Assembly (NCBI GenBank): GCA_030824575.1
Contig: JAVBXL010000088.1
Location: 1-60,801 of the forward strand
Length of the DNA stretch: 60,801 nt
Direction of reading: 5' to 3'
Origin: a bacterium
Lineage (GTDB): Bacteria > Pseudomonadota > Alphaproteobacteria > Sphingomonadales > Sphingomonadaceae
In this document: piece by piece, positions 20,301 to 27,942 of the stretch
Layout of the letters: the number at the start of each line of letters is the position of its first letter
How positions within the stretch are numbered: the first letter of the stretch is position 1
Notes under the pieces: generated by a model
Told to the model about the DNA's origin: nothing
Database searches by the model: none
Seen by the model: only the letters and a program-made list of their open reading frames with translations
Translations under genes and position numbers: made by a program

Positions 20301-20873
20301 GCTGAAGACCTAGCCGAGCGCCAGAAGCGTCGCATGGATCAGCTCGAACAAGAGCGGTTCATATCATCGCAGCCCCCGAGGGTTCGGGGCGGGATGGTTG
20401 TCGTCCCGCGCGGCCTTCTCGACGCTCGCGGCATTCCGGGTGCCACTCCTGCCGAGGGAGCGCCACCCCCGTTCTCGGCCGACGCTGACGCGCGCCGCGC
20501 TATCGAGCTGGCTGCAATGGACGCGGTCATTGCGACGGAGCGGGCACTCGGCAATGTGCCCAGCGACGTGTCGGCGCAGAAAATCGGGTACGATATCGCG
20601 TCCTATGACCCACGCACCAAGCACTTGCGGTTTATCGAGGTAAAGGGGCGGGTTCACGGCGCGGACACCGTGATGATCACCCGCCAGGAGGTGATCACTT
20701 CGCTTCATGAACCGGACAAGTACATCCTCGCCATCGTACAGGTCGAAGATGGTACTGCGCGCGACCCGCGTTATGTCCATGGGGCGCTTTCAGATCACGA
20801 GCCGTCCTTCGAGCATACCGCCATCCAGTTCCATCTGGCGCGTTTGCTGGAGCGGGCGGAGGCGCCCCAATGA
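17355..20873 (+). CDS. SNF2-family helicase with C-terminal DUF3883 (DrmD-like)
   Basis: 1172 residues. SNF2 motifs: LADDPGAGKTIMAGL (Walker A, ~127-141), IICDEAHRM (~228), LLMSATPHNGKEEDF (~265), VIHGGVSREERRKV (motif IV region), NDAAGEGVNLQ (V) and QRFGRIHRIGQ (VI, ~595). After an arginine/glutamate-rich coiled-coil stretch (~900-1010) comes a DUF3883-type domain (~1075-1150: IGYDIASYDP, LRFIEVKGR, MITRQEV) that resembles a nuclease-like fold, with E-x-K in FIEVKGR. DISARM DrmD has a similar layout. Such enzymes translocate on double-stranded DNA. The stop overlaps the next start by 4 bp (ATGA), indicating coupling with the sacsin-like protein. Confidence 0.85.
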   Translation: MARLEEIRNGASVRGIASPQAAQILSVDWIGDQAINVVYRDLNGAVAEAVLYRDDEYRLEVEVNGRPWSFDGDGALLRLVTEANRIKLAHFFDPYLAIHTSLVDPLPHQISAVYGEMLPRQPLRFLLADDPGAGKTIMAGLLIKELIARSDLERCLVVAPGSLVEQWQDELGQKFNLEFDILTRDMIETSRSGNPFEDRNRLIVRLDVLARNEELQEKLASAREWDLIICDEAHRMSATYFGGDVKYTKRYQVGQKLGEACRHLLLMSATPHNGKEEDFQLFMALLDGDRFEGRFRDGVHYADTADMMRRLTKEELLRFDGRPLFPERRAYTVKYQLSELEAALYTAVTEYVRTEMNRVQRFAEGDGKKRNNVGFALQILQRRLASSPAAIYQSLKRRRERLENELGEARLAAKGRRAGFAAPDVNADILKNIEEYGQDEIDDLEDLIATGATTAETVEQLALEVETLKGLETMALGVLRSGLDAKWTQLNRILDDDLMVDADGNRRKLIIFTEPKDTLHYLVDKVRARLGNPDAVDVIHGGVSREERRKVIERFMQDRDMLVLIANDAAGEGVNLQRGHLMVNYDLPWNPNKIEQRFGRIHRIGQTEVCHLWNLVAADTREGEVYARLLEKLEAAREALGGRVYDVLGELFEGVALKDLLFQAIQYGEQEDVKARLFRQVDGAVDQGHLLELLQRRALTNDTMPEAKVEELRLEMERAEAQRLQPHHVQSFFVEAFQHLGGKMKRREEGRWEITHVPVRIRERDRQIGTGAPIQKKYERICFEKGRINQQPVATFVCPGHPLLEAVISIVREQYEQIMRQGAILVDDLDAGTDLSAVFLLEHSIQDGLATSAGKPHVVSQKLQFASINKAGEAVNAGIAPHLNLRPATPEEIASVQDVLLEDWLTTELEKTAVRFATVELAQAHVAEIKARRLPEIEKVEREVRARLKKEINYWDSRAFELKEEEKAGKKTRLSWQNAQRRAEDLAERQKRRMDQLEQERFISSQPPRVRGGMVVVPRGLLDARGIPGATPAEGAPPPFSADADARRAIELAAMDAVIATERALGNVPSDVSAQKIGYDIASYDPRTKHLRFIEVKGRVHGADTVMITRQEVITSLHEPDKYILAIVQVEDGTARDPRYVHGALSDHEPSFEHTAIQFHLARLLERAEAPQ

Positions 20874-23800
20874 TCTCGGAACGCAAGGGCGCGGCCAGGT
20901 CCGCCGCGCCACCGGGCTATTTTCAGCCGATCAAGGACCGCGCAGCCAAACGATGGGACCAGCTTGAAGCGGATCCCGAACTGGCTGGCCCATGGCATCA
21001 GCTTTTCAAACAGGTGCAGAGCCCGCGTCATATCCTCTCGGAGCTGCTGCAGAACGCGGACGATGCCGGCGCCAGTGAGGCGCGGGTCTCGATCGAGAAT
21101 GATCGCTTTATTTTTCAGCACAATGGCGAGGATTTCATCGAGGCCCACTTCGCTTCGATTTGCCGCTTTGGCTATTCCAACAAGCGAGCGCTGCACACGA
21201 TCGGTTTTCGCGGAATAGGCTTCAAAAGCACCTTCAGTCTCGGCGACAGGGTCGAGCTTTACACCCCGACCCTGGCCGTCGCGTTCGAGCGCGACCGGTT
21301 CACCGAGCCGCATTGGGTCGATGAGCAAGAACTGTCCTTGGGTGGAACGCGTGTCGAGGTCGCGATCGCCAACGCCTTTTTGCGGCGTGATGTCGAGAAG
21401 AACCTGGAGGAATGGCTGAAAAGCCCGGTGTCGCTGCTGTTCTTCAAGAATATTCGCCGGCTTCAGATTGGTGACAAGGCCGTCCAGTGGGATAGCTTTG
21501 GACCAGGCCCCATCCCCAGTAGCGAGTGGATGGCGCTCGATGCGAAGGCTGACGAGCCATTTTTGCTCGTTCGCTCGGATGAGGAGGCCTTCCCGGCCGA
21601 GGCGCTCGAGGAAATCCGCCAGGAGCGAATGCTGGGGGCCGAGGATGGCGGGGATTTTCCCCCGTGCCGGATCGAAATCGTCCTCGGCGCCAAGGGCAGG
21701 CTGTATGTCGTGTTGCCAACCGGCGTGGAGACGACGCTCCCATTCGCCTGCAACGCGCCGTTTATCCAGGATCCGGCGCGCCTGAAGATCAAGGATCCAG
21801 AAACTTCGCCGACCAACCGTTGGCTGCTCAAGCGCGCCGGTGAACTGGCGGGCCGGGCGATGATGCAGTGGCTTGAGCAGACCACCACCAGCCCGCTGGA
21901 TCGCGCGACAGCCTATGGGCTGATGCCGGACGTGGATCGCGAAGCAGCCACCCTCGAAGGCTCATGTGGAGCGATTGTCGAGCTGGCTTTTGACGAAGTC
22001 GTGGCGGAGCAACCGATCCTGTTGACGGAAGACGGCCAACTCTTGCCTGCCAAGAGCGCGATCGTCATGCCCTTGCCGATCTTTGAGATATGGCCTGCCG
22101 ACCAAGCGATGGCATTACTCGACAAGAAGTCGAGGCCGGCGCTTTGCCGTCACGTCTCAGCCAAGGATCGCACAAAGCTTGTAAACTGGGGCTTGGTCGA
22201 TGCTTTCGCGAAAGCTGACCTGCTCGACCGCCTGCGGACGAACCATCTGCCCCGCCCGGCGACCTGGCGTAATTTGCTGAACCTGTGGTCCTACATCGCT
22301 CCTGACGTCACCGGTTATCAGTGCCGGGATGCCGATCGCCTCAGGATCGTTCCCGTCCAGGGTAAGGAGGTCCTCTATTCGGCATCCGAGGTTGTCCGGC
22401 TTGGTGAGAAGAAGCTTCTTCAGTCTGACGACGACTGGGAGTTCCTCGCCGCGCATTTGATTGTCCTGAACCAGAATTGGACGCGTTTTCTCGCCGATCA
22501 GCGCCGTGACAAGGGCGATGGCGCAGGCACAAGCTCCGACGTCGTGGAAACGGCGTTTGCCGTTCTCGCGAAGATCGGCCTTTCCGACACCAGCGATGTT
22601 AACGCTGTCGTCGAAAGAGTGGCCGCCGACTACTTCAATACCGGTCAGCCCAAGATGACCGAGTGCGTACAGATCGCCCAGATTGCGGCCAAGCTGGGTG
22701 CGACGGCGGGGGCATCCTTTCGATACGCCTGCGCAGATCGGAAGCTTCGTCCTATAGCCAAGACGGTCCTCATCGATGATGATGGCACGCTCGAAGATCT
22801 GCTTCCGGAGGCTGTCCAGGAAACCCAGCTTCTGCACCCCGACTACATGTCGAGCTTCACCTCCTGCACGCGGGAAGACTGGCAGCGTTGGGTCGGTTCA
22901 GGTCGCTCTGGCCTCCAGACATTCGCGCCTTTTGTGGCCAGGCGGGGATCGATTTACTCGCGCTCGCGGCATCTGGCGGAAGCCCAGGCCAGGGGCCTGA
23001 AGAGTGCGCTGTATTATCCCTACGTCACGGACAATTTTGTCATCGAAGATTGGGATTTCGAGGCGTCGTACTGGAAGCATTGGGAGGCGTCGGCCACCAC
23101 GGATCCGGGCGTCTGGGCCAAGGTGGCCGCCCGCATCCTTGGCCAACGCGAAGGATATTGGTCGCGGTGCTCCAGCGCCCGTATTCTGCAGGTGGCCACC
23201 ACTGGCAGCACGCGATCGCTGACATCCGACCCACTGCTGTCCGAATGGCTGCTCAAACTTCGTGACAAGCCGTGCCTCCCAGATACCCGCAATGTGGTCC
23301 AGGTTCCGTCCGAGCTGCTGCGCCGCACGTCCGAGACAGAGTCGCTCATCGACGTCGAGCCGTTCGTTCATGGTCTGCTCGATCGAGAATCAACACGCCC
23401 CCTCTTGGATTTGCTTGGTGTTCGGCGATCGCCGACCGGGCCTGCCAGGCTACTCGACCGGCTGCGCGCGCTTGCCAAATCCACCAAGCCGCCGGTTCAG
23501 GAGGTCGAGAAATGGTATCGGCGATTGGACCAGATGCTGGACACCTGCTCGACCGCTGACGCCCAGAATATCAGGGAGGTATTCAAGGCCGAGAAGCTGA
23601 TCCTGTCGCAAGATGGCGCTTGGGTGACTACACCTTCGGTGTTCCTCACCGGTGATGAAGAGGATGTCCCTGGCGCAGCATTGATCCGTGGGTCGGTCGC
23701 CGATCTCACGCTCTGGCATCGGATCGGCGTAGCAGATCGTCCGTTCGTGGATCTCGCGATGCAGTGGCTCGCGACTCTGCCATCGGGCGTCGTGCTGTCA

Positions 23801-25111
23801 GCGGAGGACGGCCGTCGGGTGAGGACGCTGCTGGTTCGATACCCGATCCGCATCTGGGAGGAGTGCGGGCACTGGGTGAACTTGATGGGGGAGTGGGCGC
23901 CGGTTGAAACGCTGACCTACGCGCTCAGTATGCAGACGCTGATACGGTGGAGCCATCTCCACGACTGGGTCAAACGAAAGACCGCGGACCTCCAGCGGCT
24001 GCCGGCCGAACTCGTTCAGGCGCCGCCGTTTTCAGGATTGCCCGCGCTTTCGGCCGTTTGCGAAGAGCGCTTCAACCAATCTCCGCTTTTCCCCGGACTC
24101 GAGGATCGACGGCCCTGGATGACAGCCTTCGGGACGCAACTCGGTAGGGTCGAGCTGGCTACCCCCGAAGAGACCGAACGCGTGCGGGCTCTGGCTGAGG
24201 TGATTGCGGACACCATCTGGGCGACAGCGCCAAAGCTCGAGGTTGTTCCTTATCTGGAGGGAGTGCCTGCGGGGACCGCACGCCTGACGGATTTGCTGTG
24301 GCTTGATCGCAAACTGTTCGTCAGCCCGCTGTCTAAGGCCAAGCTCGCCAAGCGCGTCCCCGAGGAAATCGGCAAGTCTCTCAACCCGGATATCCGAGCG
24401 GCCTTGGCCTATGCGTTTGAGCGGTCGCTGGACGACATCAAAGCGTATCTCGAAGAGAATTTCGCCTTGGCCCCGGAAGCGATGGTCGTCACTGACCAGG
24501 ACCGTCTAGCGTTCGAGGACAATGCTGATCCTATCTCGCCTTCGATGCCCAAGGCCGAAGACGTATCTGGCGAGAGCGTCGTCAGTGAGAACGATGCCGT
24601 CGGGGGCGAAGATGAAGAAGACATGCCGGAGCCTCCGCCCCCGGACGACGACGACGCGGACAATGACGATATGCGGGATCCTGAAGATGAGCCGGATGTC
24701 GTCAGTCGTCCACGCCCAGCGCCAAAGCCGCCCCGACCGAATATCATGGCGCGCTTTGCTCTGGCCCAAGGCTATAGAGCAGATGGTGACGACCGATTCT
24801 TCCATGCTGATGGGAGCTGGATCAGCCGCGCCAACGCCACCAAATTTCCTTGGGAACGCCGGTCATCGAGCGGCGAGCTCCAATGCCATTACTATCCGAA
24901 GGAACACTGCTTGGAGCGCGAACCGCTTCAGATTGAAGCCGAAATCTGGGGCCTGGTTGACCAGAAGCCCGAAGTCTATTCGTTCATTTTGCTCGACCCG
25001 GAGGGTGCGCCTGTCGAGATGACGGGAAGCCGTCTGCGCGCGCTGCGCGACGGTGGCGAAATGACCATTCACCCCGCAACCTACAGGCTGGTTTATGACC
25101 TCGACCAATAA
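20870..25111 (+). CDS. Large sacsin-type GHKL ATPase domain protein
   Basis: 1413 residues. The N-terminus has an Hsp90/sacsin-type nucleotide-binding fold: HILSELLQNADDAGASEARV (N-box, ~54-73), an FQHNGEDFIEAHFASIC segment (~84-100), and TIGFRGIGFKSTFSLGD (glycine box, ~109-125). The remaining ~1100 residues have no motif I recognise. A strongly acidic, proline-rich linker occurs at ~1245-1275 (runs of E/D with PPPPDDDD) before a compact C-terminal domain of ~115 residues. Sacsin-like ATPases are recurrent in defence islands, where they are thought to act as nucleotide-gated sensors or scaffolds. Transcription is coupled with SNF2 upstream (ATGA) and with the methyltransferase downstream (17-bp overlap). 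Confidence 0.8.
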   Translation: MISERKGAARSAAPPGYFQPIKDRAAKRWDQLEADPELAGPWHQLFKQVQSPRHILSELLQNADDAGASEARVSIENDRFIFQHNGEDFIEAHFASICRFGYSNKRALHTIGFRGIGFKSTFSLGDRVELYTPTLAVAFERDRFTEPHWVDEQELSLGGTRVEVAIANAFLRRDVEKNLEEWLKSPVSLLFFKNIRRLQIGDKAVQWDSFGPGPIPSSEWMALDAKADEPFLLVRSDEEAFPAEALEEIRQERMLGAEDGGDFPPCRIEIVLGAKGRLYVVLPTGVETTLPFACNAPFIQDPARLKIKDPETSPTNRWLLKRAGELAGRAMMQWLEQTTTSPLDRATAYGLMPDVDREAATLEGSCGAIVELAFDEVVAEQPILLTEDGQLLPAKSAIVMPLPIFEIWPADQAMALLDKKSRPALCRHVSAKDRTKLVNWGLVDAFAKADLLDRLRTNHLPRPATWRNLLNLWSYIAPDVTGYQCRDADRLRIVPVQGKEVLYSASEVVRLGEKKLLQSDDDWEFLAAHLIVLNQNWTRFLADQRRDKGDGAGTSSDVVETAFAVLAKIGLSDTSDVNAVVERVAADYFNTGQPKMTECVQIAQIAAKLGATAGASFRYACADRKLRPIAKTVLIDDDGTLEDLLPEAVQETQLLHPDYMSSFTSCTREDWQRWVGSGRSGLQTFAPFVARRGSIYSRSRHLAEAQARGLKSALYYPYVTDNFVIEDWDFEASYWKHWEASATTDPGVWAKVAARILGQREGYWSRCSSARILQVATTGSTRSLTSDPLLSEWLLKLRDKPCLPDTRNVVQVPSELLRRTSETESLIDVEPFVHGLLDRESTRPLLDLLGVRRSPTGPARLLDRLRALAKSTKPPVQEVEKWYRRLDQMLDTCSTADAQNIREVFKAEKLILSQDGAWVTTPSVFLTGDEEDVPGAALIRGSVADLTLWHRIGVADRPFVDLAMQWLATLPSGVVLSAEDGRRVRTLLVRYPIRIWEECGHWVNLMGEWAPVETLTYALSMQTLIRWSHLHDWVKRKTADLQRLPAELVQAPPFSGLPALSAVCEERFNQSPLFPGLEDRRPWMTAFGTQLGRVELATPEETERVRALAEVIADTIWATAPKLEVVPYLEGVPAGTARLTDLLWLDRKLFVSPLSKAKLAKRVPEEIGKSLNPDIRAALAYAFERSLDDIKAYLEENFALAPEAMVVTDQDRLAFEDNADPISPSMPKAEDVSGESVVSENDAVGGEDEEDMPEPPPPDDDDADNDDMRDPEDEPDVVSRPRPAPKPPRPNIMARFALAQGYRADGDDRFFHADGSWISRANATKFPWERRSSSGELQCHYYPKEHCLEREPLQIEAEIWGLVDQKPEVYSFILLDPEGAPVEMTGSRLRALRDGGEMTIHPATYRLVYDLDQ

Positions 25112-27929
25112 CTACAAAAAGAAACTCATCGAGGTCGCGATCCCGCTTGAGGCCATCAACGCGGCATCGGCACGCGAGAAGTCGATCAGGCACGGACATC
25201 CATCGACGCTTCACCCGTGGTGGGCGCGACGGCCTTTGGCGGCATGTCGAGCTGTGCTGTTCGCACAAATGGTCGATGATCCCAGCAGTGATCCCGAACG
25301 CTTCTCGACTGACGAGGCGGTTGAGAATGAACGGCAGCGGTTGTTCAAGATCATTGAAGATCTGGTGATTTGGGAGAACTCGACGAACGAGGAGGTTATT
25401 GAGCGGGCGCGCGTTGAGATCAGAAAGAGCTGCGCCGGAGAGCTTCCGCCGATCTACGATCCCTTCTCTGGCGGCGGTTCCATTCCATTGGAGGCGCAGC
25501 GTCTCGGGCTGCCTGCTTTCGGTAGCGATCTGAATCCTGTCGCGGTTATGATCGGGAAGGCCATGATCGAAATCCCGCCGAGGTACAAAGATTGTCGTCC
25601 CGTCCATCGAGGTGTTCTGGATCGAAATCACTATCGCAACGCGGAAGGTCTTGCTGAGGACGTCCGGTTCTATGGCCGACAAATAAGAGAACAAGCACTC
25701 GAACGCATTGGTAATCTGTATCCTGATGTTACTCTGCCCAAAGAGCTGGGCGGTGGCAATGCGACACCGATGGCTTGGATATGGGCGCGCACCGTTGCTA
25801 GCCCCGATCCATCATTACAAGGCCAGCACGTCCCGTTAGTAAATTCCTTCATTTTATCATCGAAAAAGGGCAAAGAGGCGATTGTAAAGCCAATCGTTGA
25901 CCGGGCACTCGGAGCCTATACTTTCACTATAGAGCGTAACGCACTCTCCAAGCAGGATTTGGAGACAGCAGCTCTCGGCACCAAAGCAGGAAAGGCGCAG
26001 GATTTCGTCTGCGTTTTATCAAAGAACGCGATCACGCGCGACTACATCCGCACCGAAGGAAAAGCTGGTCGACTCGGCGCTCGACTAATGGCCGTCGTTT
26101 GCGAGGGAAAAGGTGGCCGGACCTATATTTCCCCGAGCGCGGATATGGAAACGCTCGCGCAGAGCGCAGGCGAGTACGCAGACATTGCTACGGCGAAGGA
26201 AACCTTCCTCTCAGGTAGCACGCCTACGCGGGCCATGATCACGGGCGGTGTATGTTCCGCTTATGGGCTTTCCACGTGGGGGCATCTTTTCTCCGATCGG
26301 CAAATGGTGGCGCTGCTCACCTTCAGCGAACTTGTCCACGCGATCGGTGCGCACATCGAGCGGGATGCCATTGCTGCTGGGCTGGCCGATGACAAGATCC
26401 CGCTTCGCTCCGGTGGCACCGGAGCCAAGGCATACGCGGAAGCGGTTAGCGTCTACCTGGCTTTTGCGGTTGATAAATGTGCCGACTATTGGTCGTCGCT
26501 GTGCTCCTGGCATTCCTCCGGTGAAAAGATGCGTAACACGTTCGGTCGCCAAGCGCTTCCGATGGTGTGGGATTATGCGGAAGCCAATCCATTCTGCGAC
26601 TCTTCCGGAAACTGGGGAGCAATGTTGGATTGGGTCTGGAAGACTGTGGAAAATATTCACCCTGGAAACTCCGGCGTCGAAGTACAAAGTGATGCGCAAG
26701 CTGTTATTTATCCGCCAAAAACTGTCATATCGACCGATCCGCCGTACTATGACAACATTGCGTACGCTGATCTTTCCGACTTCTTTTTCTGTTGGATGAA
26801 GCCATCTCTAAAACATATTTATCCGGACCTTTTCGGTCTTCTATCGACACCCAAGGCCGAAGAGCTGGTTGCTACTCAGTTTAGGCATGGCACGAAGGAG
26901 GCAGCTGAAGCATTCTTTCTTTCTGGAATGCGCGATGTAATCTCTAACATGGCCGCCAGCACGTCCAACGAGTACCCGGCAACTATCTACTATGCCTTCA
27001 AGCAAAGTGAGATTGCTCAAGAGGGAATTAGCTCGACTGGGTGGGCTACTTTTTTGCAGGCAGTCGTTGAAGCTGGCTATGCCGTCGTCGGAACTTGGCC
27101 TCTGCGAACAGAAATGGCGAGTAGGATGATCGCATCCGGTACAAATGCCTTGGCCAATTCGGTAGTTTTGGTTTGCCGCAAAAAAAGTGCCGTGGCCGAA
27201 ACGGTGAGCCGAGCAGAATTCATTCGTGCTTTGAAGAGAGAGCTGCCTTCGGCCATCGGCGAGCTTCAGGCTGCGAACATCGCACCCGCAGATATGCCAC
27301 AATCTGCTATCGGCCCGGGAATGGGAGTGTTTTCCCGCTACAAGGCCGTGATCGAGTCCGACGATAGCCCGATGAGCGTCAAGGCCGCGCTTCAGCTTAT
27401 CAACCGGGAGCTCGATGAATATCTTGGCGGCATTCAGGGCGAATTCGACGCCGATACGCGGTTTGCAATCACCTGGTTCGAGCAGCACGGGACGAAGACG
27501 GGTGAGTACGGTTCGGCCAACAGCATCGCCCAAGCGCGCGGTATCTCCGTCGAGAGTGTCAAGCACGCGGGGATCGTCGAGAGCTCTGCGGGTAAGGTCC
27601 GCATCCTTGGGCGCGACGAACTGGATGCCGACTGGGATCCAGCTGGCGATGGCCATTTGACCGTCTGGGAGTGCTGCCAGCATCTGATCCGAGCGCTGGA
27701 AACTGATGGCGAGCATAGCGCCGCGATGATGCTCAAGAAGATTGGCTCCGAGAAAGCCGATGCGGTGAAGGATCTCGCCTACTGCCTTTACGGCATCTGC
27801 GAGAAGCGGTCGGATGCCAGGGACGCAACATCTTACAACGCGTTGATCGCCGTCTGGACCGAGCTTACTCGGCAGGCTGCGGCGATCCACGACACGGGTG
27901 GCGATCGCCAGACCCGGTTGGATCTCTGA
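25095..27929 (+). CDS. DUF1156 / COG1743 adenine-specific DNA methyltransferase
   Basis: 944 residues. The N-terminus has the family signature of the DUF1156 group (EVAIPLEAIN, SIRHGHPSTLHPWWARRPLA). Methyltransferase motifs follow: YDPFSGGGSIPLEAQRLGL (SAM-binding motif I, ~120-138) and STDPPYYDNIAYADLSDFFF (motif IV DPPY, ~545-565). The two motifs are separated by a large insert typical of this family. It should methylate adenine N6, marking self DNA. No classical restriction endonuclease is adjacent. Its reading frame overlaps the sacsin-like gene by 17 bp, and the DUF499 gene starts 13 bp later. Base composition is visibly more AT-rich from about 25640 to 27330 than in the flanking genes. 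Confidence 0.9.
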   Translation: MTSTNNYKKKLIEVAIPLEAINAASAREKSIRHGHPSTLHPWWARRPLAACRAVLFAQMVDDPSSDPERFSTDEAVENERQRLFKIIEDLVIWENSTNEEVIERARVEIRKSCAGELPPIYDPFSGGGSIPLEAQRLGLPAFGSDLNPVAVMIGKAMIEIPPRYKDCRPVHRGVLDRNHYRNAEGLAEDVRFYGRQIREQALERIGNLYPDVTLPKELGGGNATPMAWIWARTVASPDPSLQGQHVPLVNSFILSSKKGKEAIVKPIVDRALGAYTFTIERNALSKQDLETAALGTKAGKAQDFVCVLSKNAITRDYIRTEGKAGRLGARLMAVVCEGKGGRTYISPSADMETLAQSAGEYADIATAKETFLSGSTPTRAMITGGVCSAYGLSTWGHLFSDRQMVALLTFSELVHAIGAHIERDAIAAGLADDKIPLRSGGTGAKAYAEAVSVYLAFAVDKCADYWSSLCSWHSSGEKMRNTFGRQALPMVWDYAEANPFCDSSGNWGAMLDWVWKTVENIHPGNSGVEVQSDAQAVIYPPKTVISTDPPYYDNIAYADLSDFFFCWMKPSLKHIYPDLFGLLSTPKAEELVATQFRHGTKEAAEAFFLSGMRDVISNMAASTSNEYPATIYYAFKQSEIAQEGISSTGWATFLQAVVEAGYAVVGTWPLRTEMASRMIASGTNALANSVVLVCRKKSAVAETVSRAEFIRALKRELPSAIGELQAANIAPADMPQSAIGPGMGVFSRYKAVIESDDSPMSVKAALQLINRELDEYLGGIQGEFDADTRFAITWFEQHGTKTGEYGSANSIAQARGISVESVKHAGIVESSAGKVRILGRDELDADWDPAGDGHLTVWECCQHLIRALETDGEHSAAMMLKKIGSEKADAVKDLAYCLYGICEKRSDARDATSYNALIAVWTELTRQAAAIHDTGGDRQTRLDL

Positions 27930-27942
27930 GGGGTACGAGTAG

